Below are positions 1 to 10,066 of a stretch of 64,000 bases of DNA, piece by piece (within the stretch, counting starts at the first letter, position 1; each line of letters starts with the position of its first letter). The notes under the pieces were generated by a model that searched no databases, was not told where the DNA came from, and saw nothing but the letters and a program-made list of their open reading frames with translations. The position numbers and the translations under genes are program-made. This stretch comes from an uncultured Litoreibacter sp. GTDB taxonomy: Bacteria > Pseudomonadota > Alphaproteobacteria > Rhodobacterales > Rhodobacteraceae. Location: assembly GCA_947501685.1 (NCBI GenBank), contig CANMWQ010000004.1, positions 248,001 through 312,000 of the forward strand, read 5' to 3'.

Positions 1-902
<902 letters not shown>

Positions 903-998
903 ACTACAAAAGCGCTCCCTAAGCCTTTGTTAACGTGGATTTAACTATGTCCCGTCACCTTGAGCCAGAGTTTGGTCCGAGCCAGAGTGACGCCCACG

Positions 999-2942
999 AT
1001 GAACGCCCCGCTTTTCCATTTGCGCGCCTACCGCGCACCGCGCCATGAGGCCGTCACGCTCTCCCCCGCGCCCGCCCGTCTGGGAGAGGTCCTGCTCGAC
1101 ACCGGCGCGCTGACCGAGCCGCAGCTGACCGCCGCCCTGCGCGACCAACGCAAACAGGCCGCCCCTTTGGGGGAGATCGTCGTGGGCGCAGGCATGGTCA
1201 GCCGATCCGCCATCACCCGCGCCCTGTCGCAGATGCATGGCACGGCGATCCTTGATCTCGACAGCGCTCCACCCGACCCAAGGCTTTCGGGCGTGCTCAG
1301 CGCAGATCTGTGCATCGACAACAAGATCGTCCCTTGGCGCAGGCAGGGGGCCACCACTATTTTCGCCTGCGCCCATCCCAACAAAGCCGCCGAGCTGCTG
1401 CGCAGCCTGCCCCGCGAGGTTCAACCCGCCCGCGCCGCTTTGGCCGATGAGCGCCAGCTCGAACGCGTCATCGCGGAGCAATTCCCCGAGGCCCTGAGCA
1501 CCCGCGCCGAAACACGCACCCCGGCCGCGCAGAGCTGCCGGGGATGGTCAGCACAAAAAGGTGCGCTGCTGTGTGCCTTGCTGCTCGGTTGCGTGCTGCT
1601 GGGCCTGTTTGCGCCGGTTGGCACAGCACTGTTCTGGCTGGCCACGGGCTCGCTGATGATCAACACCCTGCTCAAGATCGCCTGCCTTGCGCGCGCGCCG
1701 CGCGGGGCCAAGCCGGTCACAGGCTTTGCGCACCGCCCCTTTGCCAAGGAAGGCAGGCTGCCCAAGATCTCCATCCTCGTGCCGCTGTATAATGAAGCAA
1801 ATATCGCGGCCTCCCTGATCCGCCGCCTGCGCAAACTGGACTACCCCGCGCCGCTGCTGGAGATTTGCCTGATCACCGAGGCCGATGATCATGTCACAAA
1901 ACGCGCGCTGCGCGACATCAAACTGCCCCACGGCATGCGCGCGATCAGCGTGCCGATGGGCACGCTCAAGACCAAACCGCGCGCGATGAATTACGCGCTG
2001 GATTTCACCTCAGGCGCTGTGATTGGCGTCTATGACGCCGAAGACGCCCCCGACCGTGACCAGCTTTACAAAGTCGCCCGGCGCTTCGCGGCCTCAGACG
2101 AAAAGCTGGCCTGCCTGCAAGGCATCCTGAGCTTTTACAATCCCCGCGCGGGCTGGCTGGCCCGGTGTTTCAGCTTCGAATATGCCGCATGGTTCCGGAT
2201 CATGCTGCCGGGGCTGCAACGGCTGGGTTTTGCCATTCCCTTGGGTGGCACCACGCTGTTTTTCCGCCGGGACGCGCTGGTCTCTCTGGGCGGCTGGGAC
2301 GCCCATAACGTCACGGAGGATGCCGATCTGGGCATAAGGCTGGCCCGCCACGGCTACCGCTGCGAGATGATCGAGACCGTCACCCATGAGGAGGCCAACA
2401 ACCGCCTGTGGCCATGGGTCAAGCAACGCTCTCGCTGGCTGAAAGGCTACGCGATGACATGGTGCAGCCATATGCGCCGCCCGTTGCGGCTGTGGCGCGA
2501 TCTGGGCCCATGGAAATTTCTGGGCTTCCAGATCCTGTTTCTGGGCACGCTGGTCTCCTTCACGCTGGCGCCGATCCTGTGGTGGAACATGGCCTATGTC
2601 TTCACCGCCGGGGCCATGCCCACGGTCGGCGGGCTGGCCCCTGCCCAGATGGAGCAACTGGCGATGCTGTTTGTCGCCTGCGAGGTTTTGACGCTTGGCC
2701 TGTTCACATACGCCCATTCCAAGCTGACACACCGCCCCGCCCTGCTGTGGGTGTTCACGCTGCCCTTCTACTTCATGCTGGCCACGCTGGCCGCCTATAA
2801 AGGGCTGCTCGAGGTGCTGTGGAAACCCTATTTCTGGGACAAGACCGAGCACGGGGTCAGCGACGCGGAAACCGAGTTAGAGATCAGTTTGGGCGTCGAT
2901 CTGGAGCCGCGTTTTGTAAGCAATCGAAAGATGGTCGCGTAG
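999..2942 (+). CDS. Membrane glycosyltransferase family 2 with N-terminal MshEN-like domain
   Basis: Predicted inner-membrane processive glycosyltransferase of 647 residues; product unknown, probably an exopolysaccharide. Residues 27-50 (RLGEVLLDTG...LRDQ) match the 24-residue MshEN motif that binds cyclic di-GMP. After a 5-residue spacer a second, weaker copy lies at about 56-79, starting PLG instead of RLG. Two membrane segments follow near 188-227. A GT-A domain covers about 255-500 with SILVPLYNEAN, the DxD-like YDAEDAPD, TEDADLGIRL and the QxxRW-like QRSRWLKG. More membrane helices close the protein. An upstream TTG at 960 is in frame, but ATG 999 begins a more natural N-terminus. The 3' end overlaps the convergent GntR gene by 66 bp. 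Confidence 0.85.
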   Translation: MNAPLFHLRAYRAPRHEAVTLSPAPARLGEVLLDTGALTEPQLTAALRDQRKQAAPLGEIVVGAGMVSRSAITRALSQMHGTAILDLDSAPPDPRLSGVLSADLCIDNKIVPWRRQGATTIFACAHPNKAAELLRSLPREVQPARAALADERQLERVIAEQFPEALSTRAETRTPAAQSCRGWSAQKGALLCALLLGCVLLGLFAPVGTALFWLATGSLMINTLLKIACLARAPRGAKPVTGFAHRPFAKEGRLPKISILVPLYNEANIAASLIRRLRKLDYPAPLLEICLITEADDHVTKRALRDIKLPHGMRAISVPMGTLKTKPRAMNYALDFTSGAVIGVYDAEDAPDRDQLYKVARRFAASDEKLACLQGILSFYNPRAGWLARCFSFEYAAWFRIMLPGLQRLGFAIPLGGTTLFFRRDALVSLGGWDAHNVTEDADLGIRLARHGYRCEMIETVTHEEANNRLWPWVKQRSRWLKGYAMTWCSHMRRPLRLWRDLGPWKFLGFQILFLGTLVSFTLAPILWWNMAYVFTAGAMPTVGGLAPAQMEQLAMLFVACEVLTLGLFTYAHSKLTHRPALLWVFTLPFYFMLATLAAYKGLLEVLWKPYFWDKTEHGVSDAETELEISLGVDLEPRFVSNRKMVA

Positions 2943-3515
2943 CGCTTTGGAGGCCGCCTGCGCGTCGCGGGCCTCAATGGCCTGCACGATGCTCAAATGC
3001 TCGTCCAACGCCACCGCCCCGCGCCCGTCAACAGCCAGCGAGGTCGTCGCCAGCAACGCCATGGAGCGGTAGACAAGGTCAAGCTGCTGCACCAGATAGC
3101 GGTTGTGAGACGCGCGGTGCAGCTGGCGATGGAACCTGCGATTGGACTGCGACAGCGTCGCCGGGTCGTCTAATATGGCGCGGTCCTCTTCGATCATGTT
3201 GTAAAGCACGCTGATCTCCTCAGGGGCGGCATGCTGCGCGGCCAACTCGGCGGCGAGGCCTTCTAGTGCGCCGCGCACCGCATAAAGCTCCGCCATCTGG
3301 TCATGATCGAGCGAGGCCACAATCAGCGAACGGCCGTCGCGGGCCAGAAGCGACTGCGTCTCCAATCTTTGCAACGCCTCGCGGATCGGCGTCCGGGAGC
3401 CGCCAAACCGGGTGGCCAGCTCGCTTTCCACCAGCCGGTCTCCGGGCTTGTAGATACCTACATCAATGGCATTCAAGATCGCCTTATAAGTCGTGCTCTC
3501 TAGCGGTTTCGCCAT
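2877..3515 (-). CDS. GntR family transcriptional regulator, FCD subfamily
   Basis: DNA-binding regulator of 212 residues. The N-terminal winged helix (about 8-72) includes GDRLVESELATRFGGSRTPI and REALQRLE, the usual GntR recognition segment. The C-terminal part (about 80-205) is an all-helical FCD ligand domain with the Asp/His pattern expected for a metal and carboxylate site (ALDEH, RDHL). FCD regulators normally respond to small organic acids or sugars; no ligand can be read from context. It faces the glycosyltransferase gene tail to tail and is divergent from the nucleotidase gene. The 116 bp between its start and base 3632 would hold both promoters. Confidence 0.9.
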   Translation of the reverse strand: MAKPLESTTYKAILNAIDVGIYKPGDRLVESELATRFGGSRTPIREALQRLETQSLLARDGRSLIVASLDHDQMAELYAVRGALEGLAAELAAQHAAPEEISVLYNMIEEDRAILDDPATLSQSNRRFHRQLHRASHNRYLVQQLDLVYRSMALLATTSLAVDGRGAVALDEHLSIVQAIEARDAQAASKALRDHLSIAYKTRLQIDAQTDL

Positions 3516-3631
3516 TTATTCTCGTCCACGCATCGCTTGTTCACTGTCCCGCCCAGACGCTAGCCACCCGCAGACGCAGCGGCAAGCATTTCCGCCTTTG
3601 CCTCACCCGCCCCGCGCCCTAGGGTCGGGCC

Positions 3632-4276
3632 ATGAAAGATCACTTCTCACATGTGACCACTTGGGTCTTTGACCTCGACAACACGCTCTACCCGCCAAGG
3701 ATGCGACTCTTTGATCAGATCGAGGCGCGCATGGTGGCCTATGTCATGACCAAACTGAACGTAGACCGCGCGGAGGCTGATCGGCTCAGGCGCGTCTATT
3801 GGCACGAATACGGCACCACTTTGGCCGGGCTGATGGCCGAGCATAACCTCGACCCGGAGCCCTTCATGGTCGATGTGCATGACGTGGATTTCTCCATCCT
3901 GACCCCGGACCCGGTGCTGCGCCAGCGCATCGCGCAGCTGCGCGGGTGCAAGATCATCTACACCAACGGCTCCGCGCCCTATGCAGGCAATGTGCTGGCC
4001 GCGCGCGGGTTGGACGGGCTGTTTGACGACATTTACGGCGTGGAACATGCCAGCTACCGCCCCAAACCCGAAGCCGCCGCCTTCGAGCAGGTCTTTGCCC
4101 GCGCCAAGCTGGACCCGACACGCGCCGCGATGTTCGAAGACGAGGCGCGCAATCTGGCGGTGCCGCATGCGCTGGGCTTGCGCACCGTGCATGTCGCCCC
4201 CAACGCTGAGCCCGCCGCGCATATCCATCACCACACCGATGACCTGAGCGGCTTTCTGGCGCAGGTGGTGGATTAG
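3632..4276 (+). CDS. HAD superfamily pyrimidine 5'-nucleotidase-like phosphatase
   Basis: Cytoplasmic HAD hydrolase of 214 residues, of the subgroup commonly annotated as pyrimidine 5'-nucleotidase (SDT1-like). Motif I is FDLDNTLYPP near residue 14, with the nucleophile Asp and the general acid Asp. Motif II is YTNGSAPYA, motif III the Lys in YRPKPEAAAF, and motif IV MFEDEARNL. A helical cap lies between motifs I and II. The family dephosphorylates nucleoside monophosphates or damaged nucleotides; the substrate here is inferred only. The gene is followed 38 bp later by a UbiH-like gene on the same strand and may be cotranscribed with it. Confidence 0.88.
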   Translation: MKDHFSHVTTWVFDLDNTLYPPRMRLFDQIEARMVAYVMTKLNVDRAEADRLRRVYWHEYGTTLAGLMAEHNLDPEPFMVDVHDVDFSILTPDPVLRQRIAQLRGCKIIYTNGSAPYAGNVLAARGLDGLFDDIYGVEHASYRPKPEAAAFEQVFARAKLDPTRAAMFEDEARNLAVPHALGLRTVHVAPNAEPAAHIHHHTDDLSGFLAQVVD

Positions 4277-4314
4277 CGCTTGGCAGCGGGCGCAGGCAGA
4301 TTAGGTTTCAGCCC

Positions 4315-5499
4315 ATGAAAACTCAGATCATGATATCGGGCGGCGGGGTCGCGGGGCTGACCGCCGCGTGTCTGTTTGGCACCAACGGGTTTGACGTCCT
4401 CTGCGTCGACCCAACCCCGCCCGTCACTGACCGCGAGGCGGAGGGCTCCGACCTGCGTTCCACCGCGTTTTTGCAGCCCTCCGTGCAGGTGCTGGAACGC
4501 GCGGGCATCTGGCATCAGCTCGCGCCCTTTACGACCCCGCTGCAAACCATGCAGATCGCCGACGCGGGTGATGACGGGCAGTTGCGCAATGCGCGGGCGT
4601 TCGACGCCAGCGATATCTCCGAGCTGCCCTTTGGCTGGAACCTGCCCAACTGGCTGATCCGCCGCGAGCTGGTGGCGCGGATCAAGACCCTCACCAATGT
4701 CGATTTCCGTCCAGGCGTCAGCACGGAACGGATGCTGGCCCGCACCGCGGGCGCGAAACTGTGGCTCAGCGACGACACACAAGTGGACGCGGAGCTGGTC
4801 ATCGCCGCCGACGGGCGCGGCTCCCTCCTCAGGGAGGCAGCGGGGATCGACGTCAAAACGACCCGTTATGGCCAGATGGCGCTGGCCTTTGCGGTCACCC
4901 ACCCGATTGCGCATGGCAATGTCTCGACAGAAATCCACCGCAGCGGCGGGCCCTTCACCCTTGTCCCGCTGCCCGATCACGAGGGCCTGCCCTCCTCCGC
5001 CGTCGTGTGGATGGAGAATGCCGACACCGCGCAAAAGCTGTTTGAGCTGGGCGAAGACGCGTTCGAGGCCGCCATGTCTGAGCGGTCCTGTCATCTGCTT
5101 GGCCCGCTGAAACTGGCCTCAAGACGCTCGATCTGGCCGATTATCAGCCAGATGGCCTCCCGCTTCTCGGCCAAGCGCCTCGCCTTGGTCGCGGAGGCTG
5201 CGCATGTTGTGCCGCCCATCGGCGCGCAGGGTCTGAACATGAGCCTGGCCGATCTGCAAACCCTGCTCGATCTCAGCGCCACGCATCCGCTGGGCAACCC
5301 CGAGATGCTGGACGCCTATGATCGCGCGAGGCGCAATCAAGTGGGCTTGCGCGTCAAGGGGATCGATCTGCTCAACCGGACCTCACGCGCTGAGGCCGAC
5401 TGGCTTCGCGCGGCGCGCAGCTGGGGCATCGGGGCCATTCACGACGCAAAACCCATCCGCACCGGGCTGATGCAATTGGGTCTGGGCCTGCGTGACTGA
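4315..5499 (+). CDS. FAD-dependent UbiH/UbiF-family hydroxylase
   Basis: Flavin monooxygenase of 394 residues, likely acting in ubiquinone ring hydroxylation or a related aromatic hydroxylation. The dinucleotide fold starts at once (MISGGGVAGLTAA, GxGxxG type). The second FAD motif is IAADGRGSLLREAAG near residue 165. The third is LVAEAAHVVPPIGAQGLN, where the usual GDAAH reads AEAAH, a conservative change at the ribityl-binding Asp. Length and motif spacing are normal for the family. The stop codon is only 3 bp from the stop of the convergent aminotransferase gene. Which ring position it hydroxylates cannot be told from sequence. Confidence 0.85.
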   Translation: MKTQIMISGGGVAGLTAACLFGTNGFDVLCVDPTPPVTDREAEGSDLRSTAFLQPSVQVLERAGIWHQLAPFTTPLQTMQIADAGDDGQLRNARAFDASDISELPFGWNLPNWLIRRELVARIKTLTNVDFRPGVSTERMLARTAGAKLWLSDDTQVDAELVIAADGRGSLLREAAGIDVKTTRYGQMALAFAVTHPIAHGNVSTEIHRSGGPFTLVPLPDHEGLPSSAVVWMENADTAQKLFELGEDAFEAAMSERSCHLLGPLKLASRRSIWPIISQMASRFSAKRLALVAEAAHVVPPIGAQGLNMSLADLQTLLDLSATHPLGNPEMLDAYDRARRNQVGLRVKGIDLLNRTSRAEADWLRAARSWGIGAIHDAKPIRTGLMQLGLGLRD

Positions 5500-5502
5500 A
5501 GC

Positions 5503-6627
5503 CTAAAGCACCTTGTCGGCGGTGGCCTTGAACCGCGCCAACGTGCCTTCAACGTCATAGAGCTTATCCAGCCCGAAAAGGCCGATGCGAAACGTCCGGT
5601 AGTCCTCAGGTTCGTCACATTGCAGCGGCACGCCTGCGGCAATCTGCATCCCCTCCCCCGCAAATTTGGAGCCGTTCTGTACCGCCGGATCGCTCGTATA
5701 GCTCACAACCACGCCCGGCGCACCGAACCCGTCGGCGGCCACCGACAGGATGCCTTTCGACTTCATATAGGCCCGCACCCCGTCCCCCAACGCCCATTGC
5801 GCCTCCCGCAGACGTTCAAACCCGTAATCCCGCGTCTCGATCATCGTGTCGCGAAAGGCCCGCAGCCCGTCCGTGGGCATGGTGGCGTGATAGGCATGGC
5901 CGCCGCCTTCATAGGTCTCCATGATGCCCAGCCATTTCTTCAAATCCACCGCGAAACTGTCCGAGGTGGTGCTGTCGATATGGGTGCGGGCGCGCTCCGA
6001 CAGGCATACGATCCCGGCACAGGGCGTGGCCGACCACCCCTTTTGCGGCGCGGAGATCAGCACGTCCACGCCCGTGGCCTTCATATCCACCCAAGCGCAG
6101 CCCGAGGCGATACAATCAAGCACCATCAAGGCGCCGACCTTATGGGCGGCCTCGGCCATGGCCGTGATGTAGTCATCGGGCAGGATCACGCCGGCCGAGG
6201 TCTCCACATGCGGAGCGAAGACCACGTCGGGTTTTTCCTCTGCGATTCGGGCCACCACCTCCTCGATCGGCGCGGGCTGAAACGGCGAGCGCGTGTCATT
6301 GCCCGTCTGGCGCGCCTTCATCACAACAGCCTCCGAGGTCAGCCCCCCCGCTTCAATGATCTGCGACCAGCGATAGGAGAACCACCCGTTGCGCACCACC
6401 AGCGCCTTCTTGTCGCGCGCAAACTGCCGCGCCACGGCCTCCATCCCGAACGTGCCGCCGCCGGGGACGAGAACCACGGAATGCGCGTTGTACACCTCTT
6501 TCAACATGGAGGAGATATCGGTCATGACCCCCTGAAAGGACTTCGACATGGAGTTGAGCGAGCGATCCGTAAAGACCACGCTGAATTCTTCCAGACCCGC
6601 TGGGTCAACAGTGTCGAGCAATGCCAT
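5503..6627 (-). CDS. Class V aminotransferase (alanine/serine-glyoxylate aminotransferase-like)
   Basis: PLP-dependent aminotransferase of 374 residues. The PLP lysine lies in ISAPQKGWSATPCAG, the Asp that contacts the pyridine nitrogen in MVLDCIASG, and the Gly-rich phosphate loop in LVPGGGTFGMEA. The family moves amino groups between alanine or serine and glyoxylate or pyruvate; the exact pair is unknown. The frame stays open nine codons upstream to another ATG at 6654, but a perfect GGAGG (minus strand, bases 6636-6640) sits 8 nt before the ATG at 6627, which decides the start. It lies 80 bp downstream of two Lrp/AsnC genes on the same strand and may be one of their targets. Confidence 0.88.
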   Translation of the reverse strand: MALLDTVDPAGLEEFSVVFTDRSLNSMSKSFQGVMTDISSMLKEVYNAHSVVLVPGGGTFGMEAVARQFARDKKALVVRNGWFSYRWSQIIEAGGLTSEAVVMKARQTGNDTRSPFQPAPIEEVVARIAEEKPDVVFAPHVETSAGVILPDDYITAMAEAAHKVGALMVLDCIASGCAWVDMKATGVDVLISAPQKGWSATPCAGIVCLSERARTHIDSTTSDSFAVDLKKWLGIMETYEGGGHAYHATMPTDGLRAFRDTMIETRDYGFERLREAQWALGDGVRAYMKSKGILSVAADGFGAPGVVVSYTSDPAVQNGSKFAGEGMQIAAGVPLQCDEPEDYRTFRIGLFGLDKLYDVEGTLARFKATADKVL

Positions 6628-6635
6628 GTTCACGT

Positions 6636-6640
6636 CCTCC
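6636..6640 (-). promoter_or_regulatory. Shine-Dalgarno GGAGG deciding the aminotransferase start
   Basis: Perfect GGAGG on the minus strand, 8 nt before ATG 6627. It lies inside the longer open frame that begins at 6654 and argues against that longer start. Confidence 0.8.
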
Positions 6641-6707
6641 AATGTGTTGCGCATTGATATGCAGCACGGCTGGGGGATGCAAAGCCTATCTGGGTATACA
6701 ATTAGGG

Positions 6708-7163
6708 CTAGAGCGGCCCGGTCAATCGCTCTTCACTCAGCAGCACATTGGCCTCCACATTGCCGACGCCTGGCAGCGTCATGACACGGCGGCGCAGCAC
6801 GCGCTCAAAATCGCTGAGGTCACGGGCCACCACGCGCAGGCGGTAGTCATAGAGCCCCAGCACATGCTGGACGGTCTGCACCTCCGGGATGGCGGTCACG
6901 GCGCGCTCGAAATCCTCCAGCGACACGCGGCCCTTGGTGGCCAGCTTCACGCCCAGAAACACAGTCACTCCGAAGCCAAGCTTTTCGGCATCGAGGTCCA
7001 CCCGGCGCCCCACCAAAATGCCCTCATCCTGCAACCGCCGGATCCGCCGCCATGTGGCAGGCTGGCTGAGCCCAAGCGCCTTGCCCAGCGCGCCCGCGCT
7101 TTGGGTCGCGTCCTGCGCAAGCGATTTCAGGATTGCGAAATCCGTAGCATCAAGTTCGGTCAT
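6708..7163 (-). CDS. Lrp/AsnC family transcriptional regulator (second of a pair)
   Basis: Regulator of 151 residues with an N-terminal helix-turn-helix (about 5-60; LGLSQPATWRRIRRLQDEG) and a C-terminal RAM (AsnC ligand-binding, about 70-145) domain. Members form octamers that sense amino acids. The start ATG overlaps the stop of the preceding lrp gene as ATGA, so the two are translationally coupled. The two proteins are clearly related but not near-identical, which suggests hetero-oligomers or division of labour after an old duplication. Neighbours are a class V aminotransferase downstream and ilvC upstream on the other strand, fitting control of amino-acid metabolism. Confidence 0.92.
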   Translation of the reverse strand: MTELDATDFAILKSLAQDATQSAGALGKALGLSQPATWRRIRRLQDEGILVGRRVDLDAEKLGFGVTVFLGVKLATKGRVSLEDFERAVTAIPEVQTVQHVLGLYDYRLRVVARDLSDFERVLRRRVMTLPGVGNVEANVLLSEERLTGPL

Positions 7164-7615
7164 ATCGGCAGTGTCTCGGAGGATTTGATGGTCGCCACAT
7201 GCATCAAGGCTTCCAGCTCCGCGATATGGGGCAGCGTCAGGATTTGGTCCCGATACAGGCGCTGATAATGCGGCATGTCCCGCGCAATCACCGAAAGGCG
7301 CACATCGACCACGCCAAGAAAGGTCTGGATCGCGATGACCTCGGGGATCTGGCGGGCGGCGGCTTGAAAATCGTCAAAGGCGCGCGGTTGCGTCTTGTCG
7401 AGCGTGAAGCGCAGCGACACTTCCACGGCATAGCCCAACGCCGCCCAGTCAATCACCGCATGCTGGCCTTTCAGCACGCCCTGCCGGGTCAATTTGTCCA
7501 AACGTCGGGTCGCGGTCGCAGGCTGCATCGCGCAGCGCTCCGCCAGCTCCGAAATCGGGGCGTGAGGATCGGCTTGCAGCTGCCGCAAAAGGCGTCGGTC
7601 AGTGTCGTCTAGCAT
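7160..7615 (-). CDS. Lrp/AsnC family transcriptional regulator (first of a pair)
   Basis: Regulator of 151 residues. The helix-turn-helix covers about 1-58 (ELAERCAMQPATATRRLDKL) and the RAM domain about 65-145. It is the promoter-proximal member of a two-gene lrp operon and reads away from ilvC. The 135 bp between its start and the ilvC start contains a TTTCTA-N5-TAGAAA inverted repeat 20-36 bp upstream of this start, a plausible Lrp-type site for autoregulation or joint control with ilvC. Confidence 0.92.
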   Translation of the reverse strand: MLDDTDRRLLRQLQADPHAPISELAERCAMQPATATRRLDKLTRQGVLKGQHAVIDWAALGYAVEVSLRFTLDKTQPRAFDDFQAAARQIPEVIAIQTFLGVVDVRLSVIARDMPHYQRLYRDQILTLPHIAELEALMHVATIKSSETLPI

Positions 7616-7634
7616 GATTTACGCATATAGAGCA

Positions 7635-7651
7635 TTTCTAGCGAATAGAAA
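7635..7651. promoter_or_regulatory. Inverted repeat TTTCTA-N5-TAGAAA between lrp and ilvC
   Basis: Perfect 6-bp arms around GCGAA in an AT-rich stretch between divergent genes. Size and base pattern resemble Lrp/AsnC-type operators. The assignment to the adjacent Lrp proteins is inference. Confidence 0.4.
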
Positions 7652-7711
7652 CATTTAAAATAGGACCAATAAACGTCGCTTCAATCTGTAAAACTGCACG
7701 CAACCGCGTAG

Positions 7712-8773
<1,062 letters not shown>

Positions 8774-8808
8774 GAACGCAGGCGGGGTCCGCCCCGCCCG
8801 TCAATATG

Positions 8809-8843
8809 CGACCGCGCGCCAAACACAGGCGCGCGGTCGTTTT
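8809..8843. terminator. Strong bidirectional terminator after ilvC
   Basis: Perfect 12-bp stem (CGACCGCGCGCC / GGCGCGCGGTCG) with loop AAACACA, followed by TTTT on the plus strand. It lies between the ilvC stop and the stop of the small convergent minus-strand gene, so it can serve both. Confidence 0.8.
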
Positions 8844-8846
8844 ATG

Positions 8847-9020
8847 TCAGCTGCCCGGGCCAACAGGGTTCAGCCCCGGACCATCTTTGGCCAAGCTCGA
8901 TTTGGGCGCATCCGGGTCGTCCATACGGTCCTCCACGCGTTTCTTGCTCCAAAGAGCAAAGCCAATCACCAAGGCGAAGGTGATGATGGGCAAAGCCCAG
9001 ATCAGGGGAAAGTTCTCCAT
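8847..9020 (-). CDS. Small single-span membrane protein (57 aa), function unknown
   Basis: Small open frame MENFPLIWALPIITFALVI... of 57 residues. One hydrophobic segment covers about residues 5-22, followed by the basic SKKRVEDR and a Pro/Asp-rich soluble tail. An excellent ribosome-binding site (AAAAGGAG, minus strand) lies about 8 nt before the ATG at 9020, which favours this start over a longer frame from 9071. It lies between ilvC (convergent, shared terminator) and an EamA transporter (divergent). I do not recognise a named family. The clear RBS and the transmembrane pattern support a real gene. Confidence 0.6.
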   Translation of the reverse strand: MENFPLIWALPIITFALVIGFALWSKKRVEDRMDDPDAPKSSLAKDGPGLNPVGPGS

Positions 9021-9145
9021 GGAAAATCTCCTTTTCAAGTGACACGGCCCCGGATGATCCGTAACCGTCAATTGCGAGGCAAACGCCGCCGGAAGGCCGG
9101 AGGTTCCGGGACATTTTGGCGCAGCCGCGCAACAGGAGGGCCGTC

Positions 9146-10066
9146 ATGACCGGATCAACGACACAAAGCCCGGGGCTGTTGAACTGGCTCACTCTGGCTC
9201 TGCTGGGCCTCATTTGGGGCGCGTCTTTCATGTCGATCAGCGTGGCGCTGGACGGCGCGGGCCCTCTGAGCGTCGCCGCCATTCGCCTGATCATTGCCGC
9301 TGTCACTTTGCTCGCCGTGGCCTTCGCGATGGGGCTGCGGCTGCCGCCTTTCAAACAGCGCAAGCTGTGGCTCTGCATCATCGGTATGGGGCTCTTTACC
9401 AACGCAGTGCCCTTCACGCTGCTCAGCCTTGCCATCCAGAACGTGCCCTCCGCCTTTGCCGGGCTGACCATGGCCGCCGTGCCGCTGCTGGTGCTGCCGC
9501 TTGCGCATTTTCTTGTCCCCGGAGAGGCCATGACCCGTATCAAAACCGCCGGCTTCGCCCTCGGTTTCACCGGCGTTCTGGTCTTGATCGGCGTCACCGA
9601 TCTGTTTTCCGGAGACGGCGCGGGCTGGTCCCGCCTCGCCTGTATCGGGGCCGCGTTTTGCTATGCCATCGGGTCGATCATCACGCGCAACGCTCCGCCC
9701 GTGCACCCGCTGGCCTATTCCGCAGGCGGGCTGCTTGTGGGTGCGCTGATCATGCTGCCCGTGGCGCTCGGCCTTGAGGGGCTGCCGGGCGCGATGACAG
9801 GAACCGTCTGGGGCGCGCTGATCTATTTGGGGCTTGGCCCCACGGCCTTGGCCACCATTTTGCTGGTGCGCGTGATCCAATCCGCAGGCCCCAGCTTCAT
9901 GAGTCTTGTGAATTACCAAGTCCCGGTCTGGTCCGTCATCTTCGGCGTGACCTTCCTGAACGAAACGCTGCCCGCCAATTTCGTCATCGCTCTGACCCTG
10001 ATCCTCGGCGGGTTGGCCATCAGCCAAGCAAGCCAAAGGCGGCTGGGCCGCTACCCCTCCGCATGA
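9146..10066 (+). CDS. EamA/DMT family transporter
   Basis: Drug/metabolite transporter superfamily permease of 306 residues with about ten hydrophobic segments in two EamA repeats (about 10-145 and 155-295). Conserved positions include LGLIWGASFMSI in TM1 and the GPTALATILLVRVIQ segment. AGGAGG at 9134-9139 fixes the start at ATG 9146 rather than an earlier in-frame codon at 9116. The stop overlaps the start of a second EamA gene as ATGA, so the two are translationally coupled and could form a heterodimer. The substrate is unknown; DMT members usually export amino acids or other metabolites. Confidence 0.88.
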   Translation: MTGSTTQSPGLLNWLTLALLGLIWGASFMSISVALDGAGPLSVAAIRLIIAAVTLLAVAFAMGLRLPPFKQRKLWLCIIGMGLFTNAVPFTLLSLAIQNVPSAFAGLTMAAVPLLVLPLAHFLVPGEAMTRIKTAGFALGFTGVLVLIGVTDLFSGDGAGWSRLACIGAAFCYAIGSIITRNAPPVHPLAYSAGGLLVGALIMLPVALGLEGLPGAMTGTVWGALIYLGLGPTALATILLVRVIQSAGPSFMSLVNYQVPVWSVIFGVTFLNETLPANFVIALTLILGGLAISQASQRRLGRYPSA

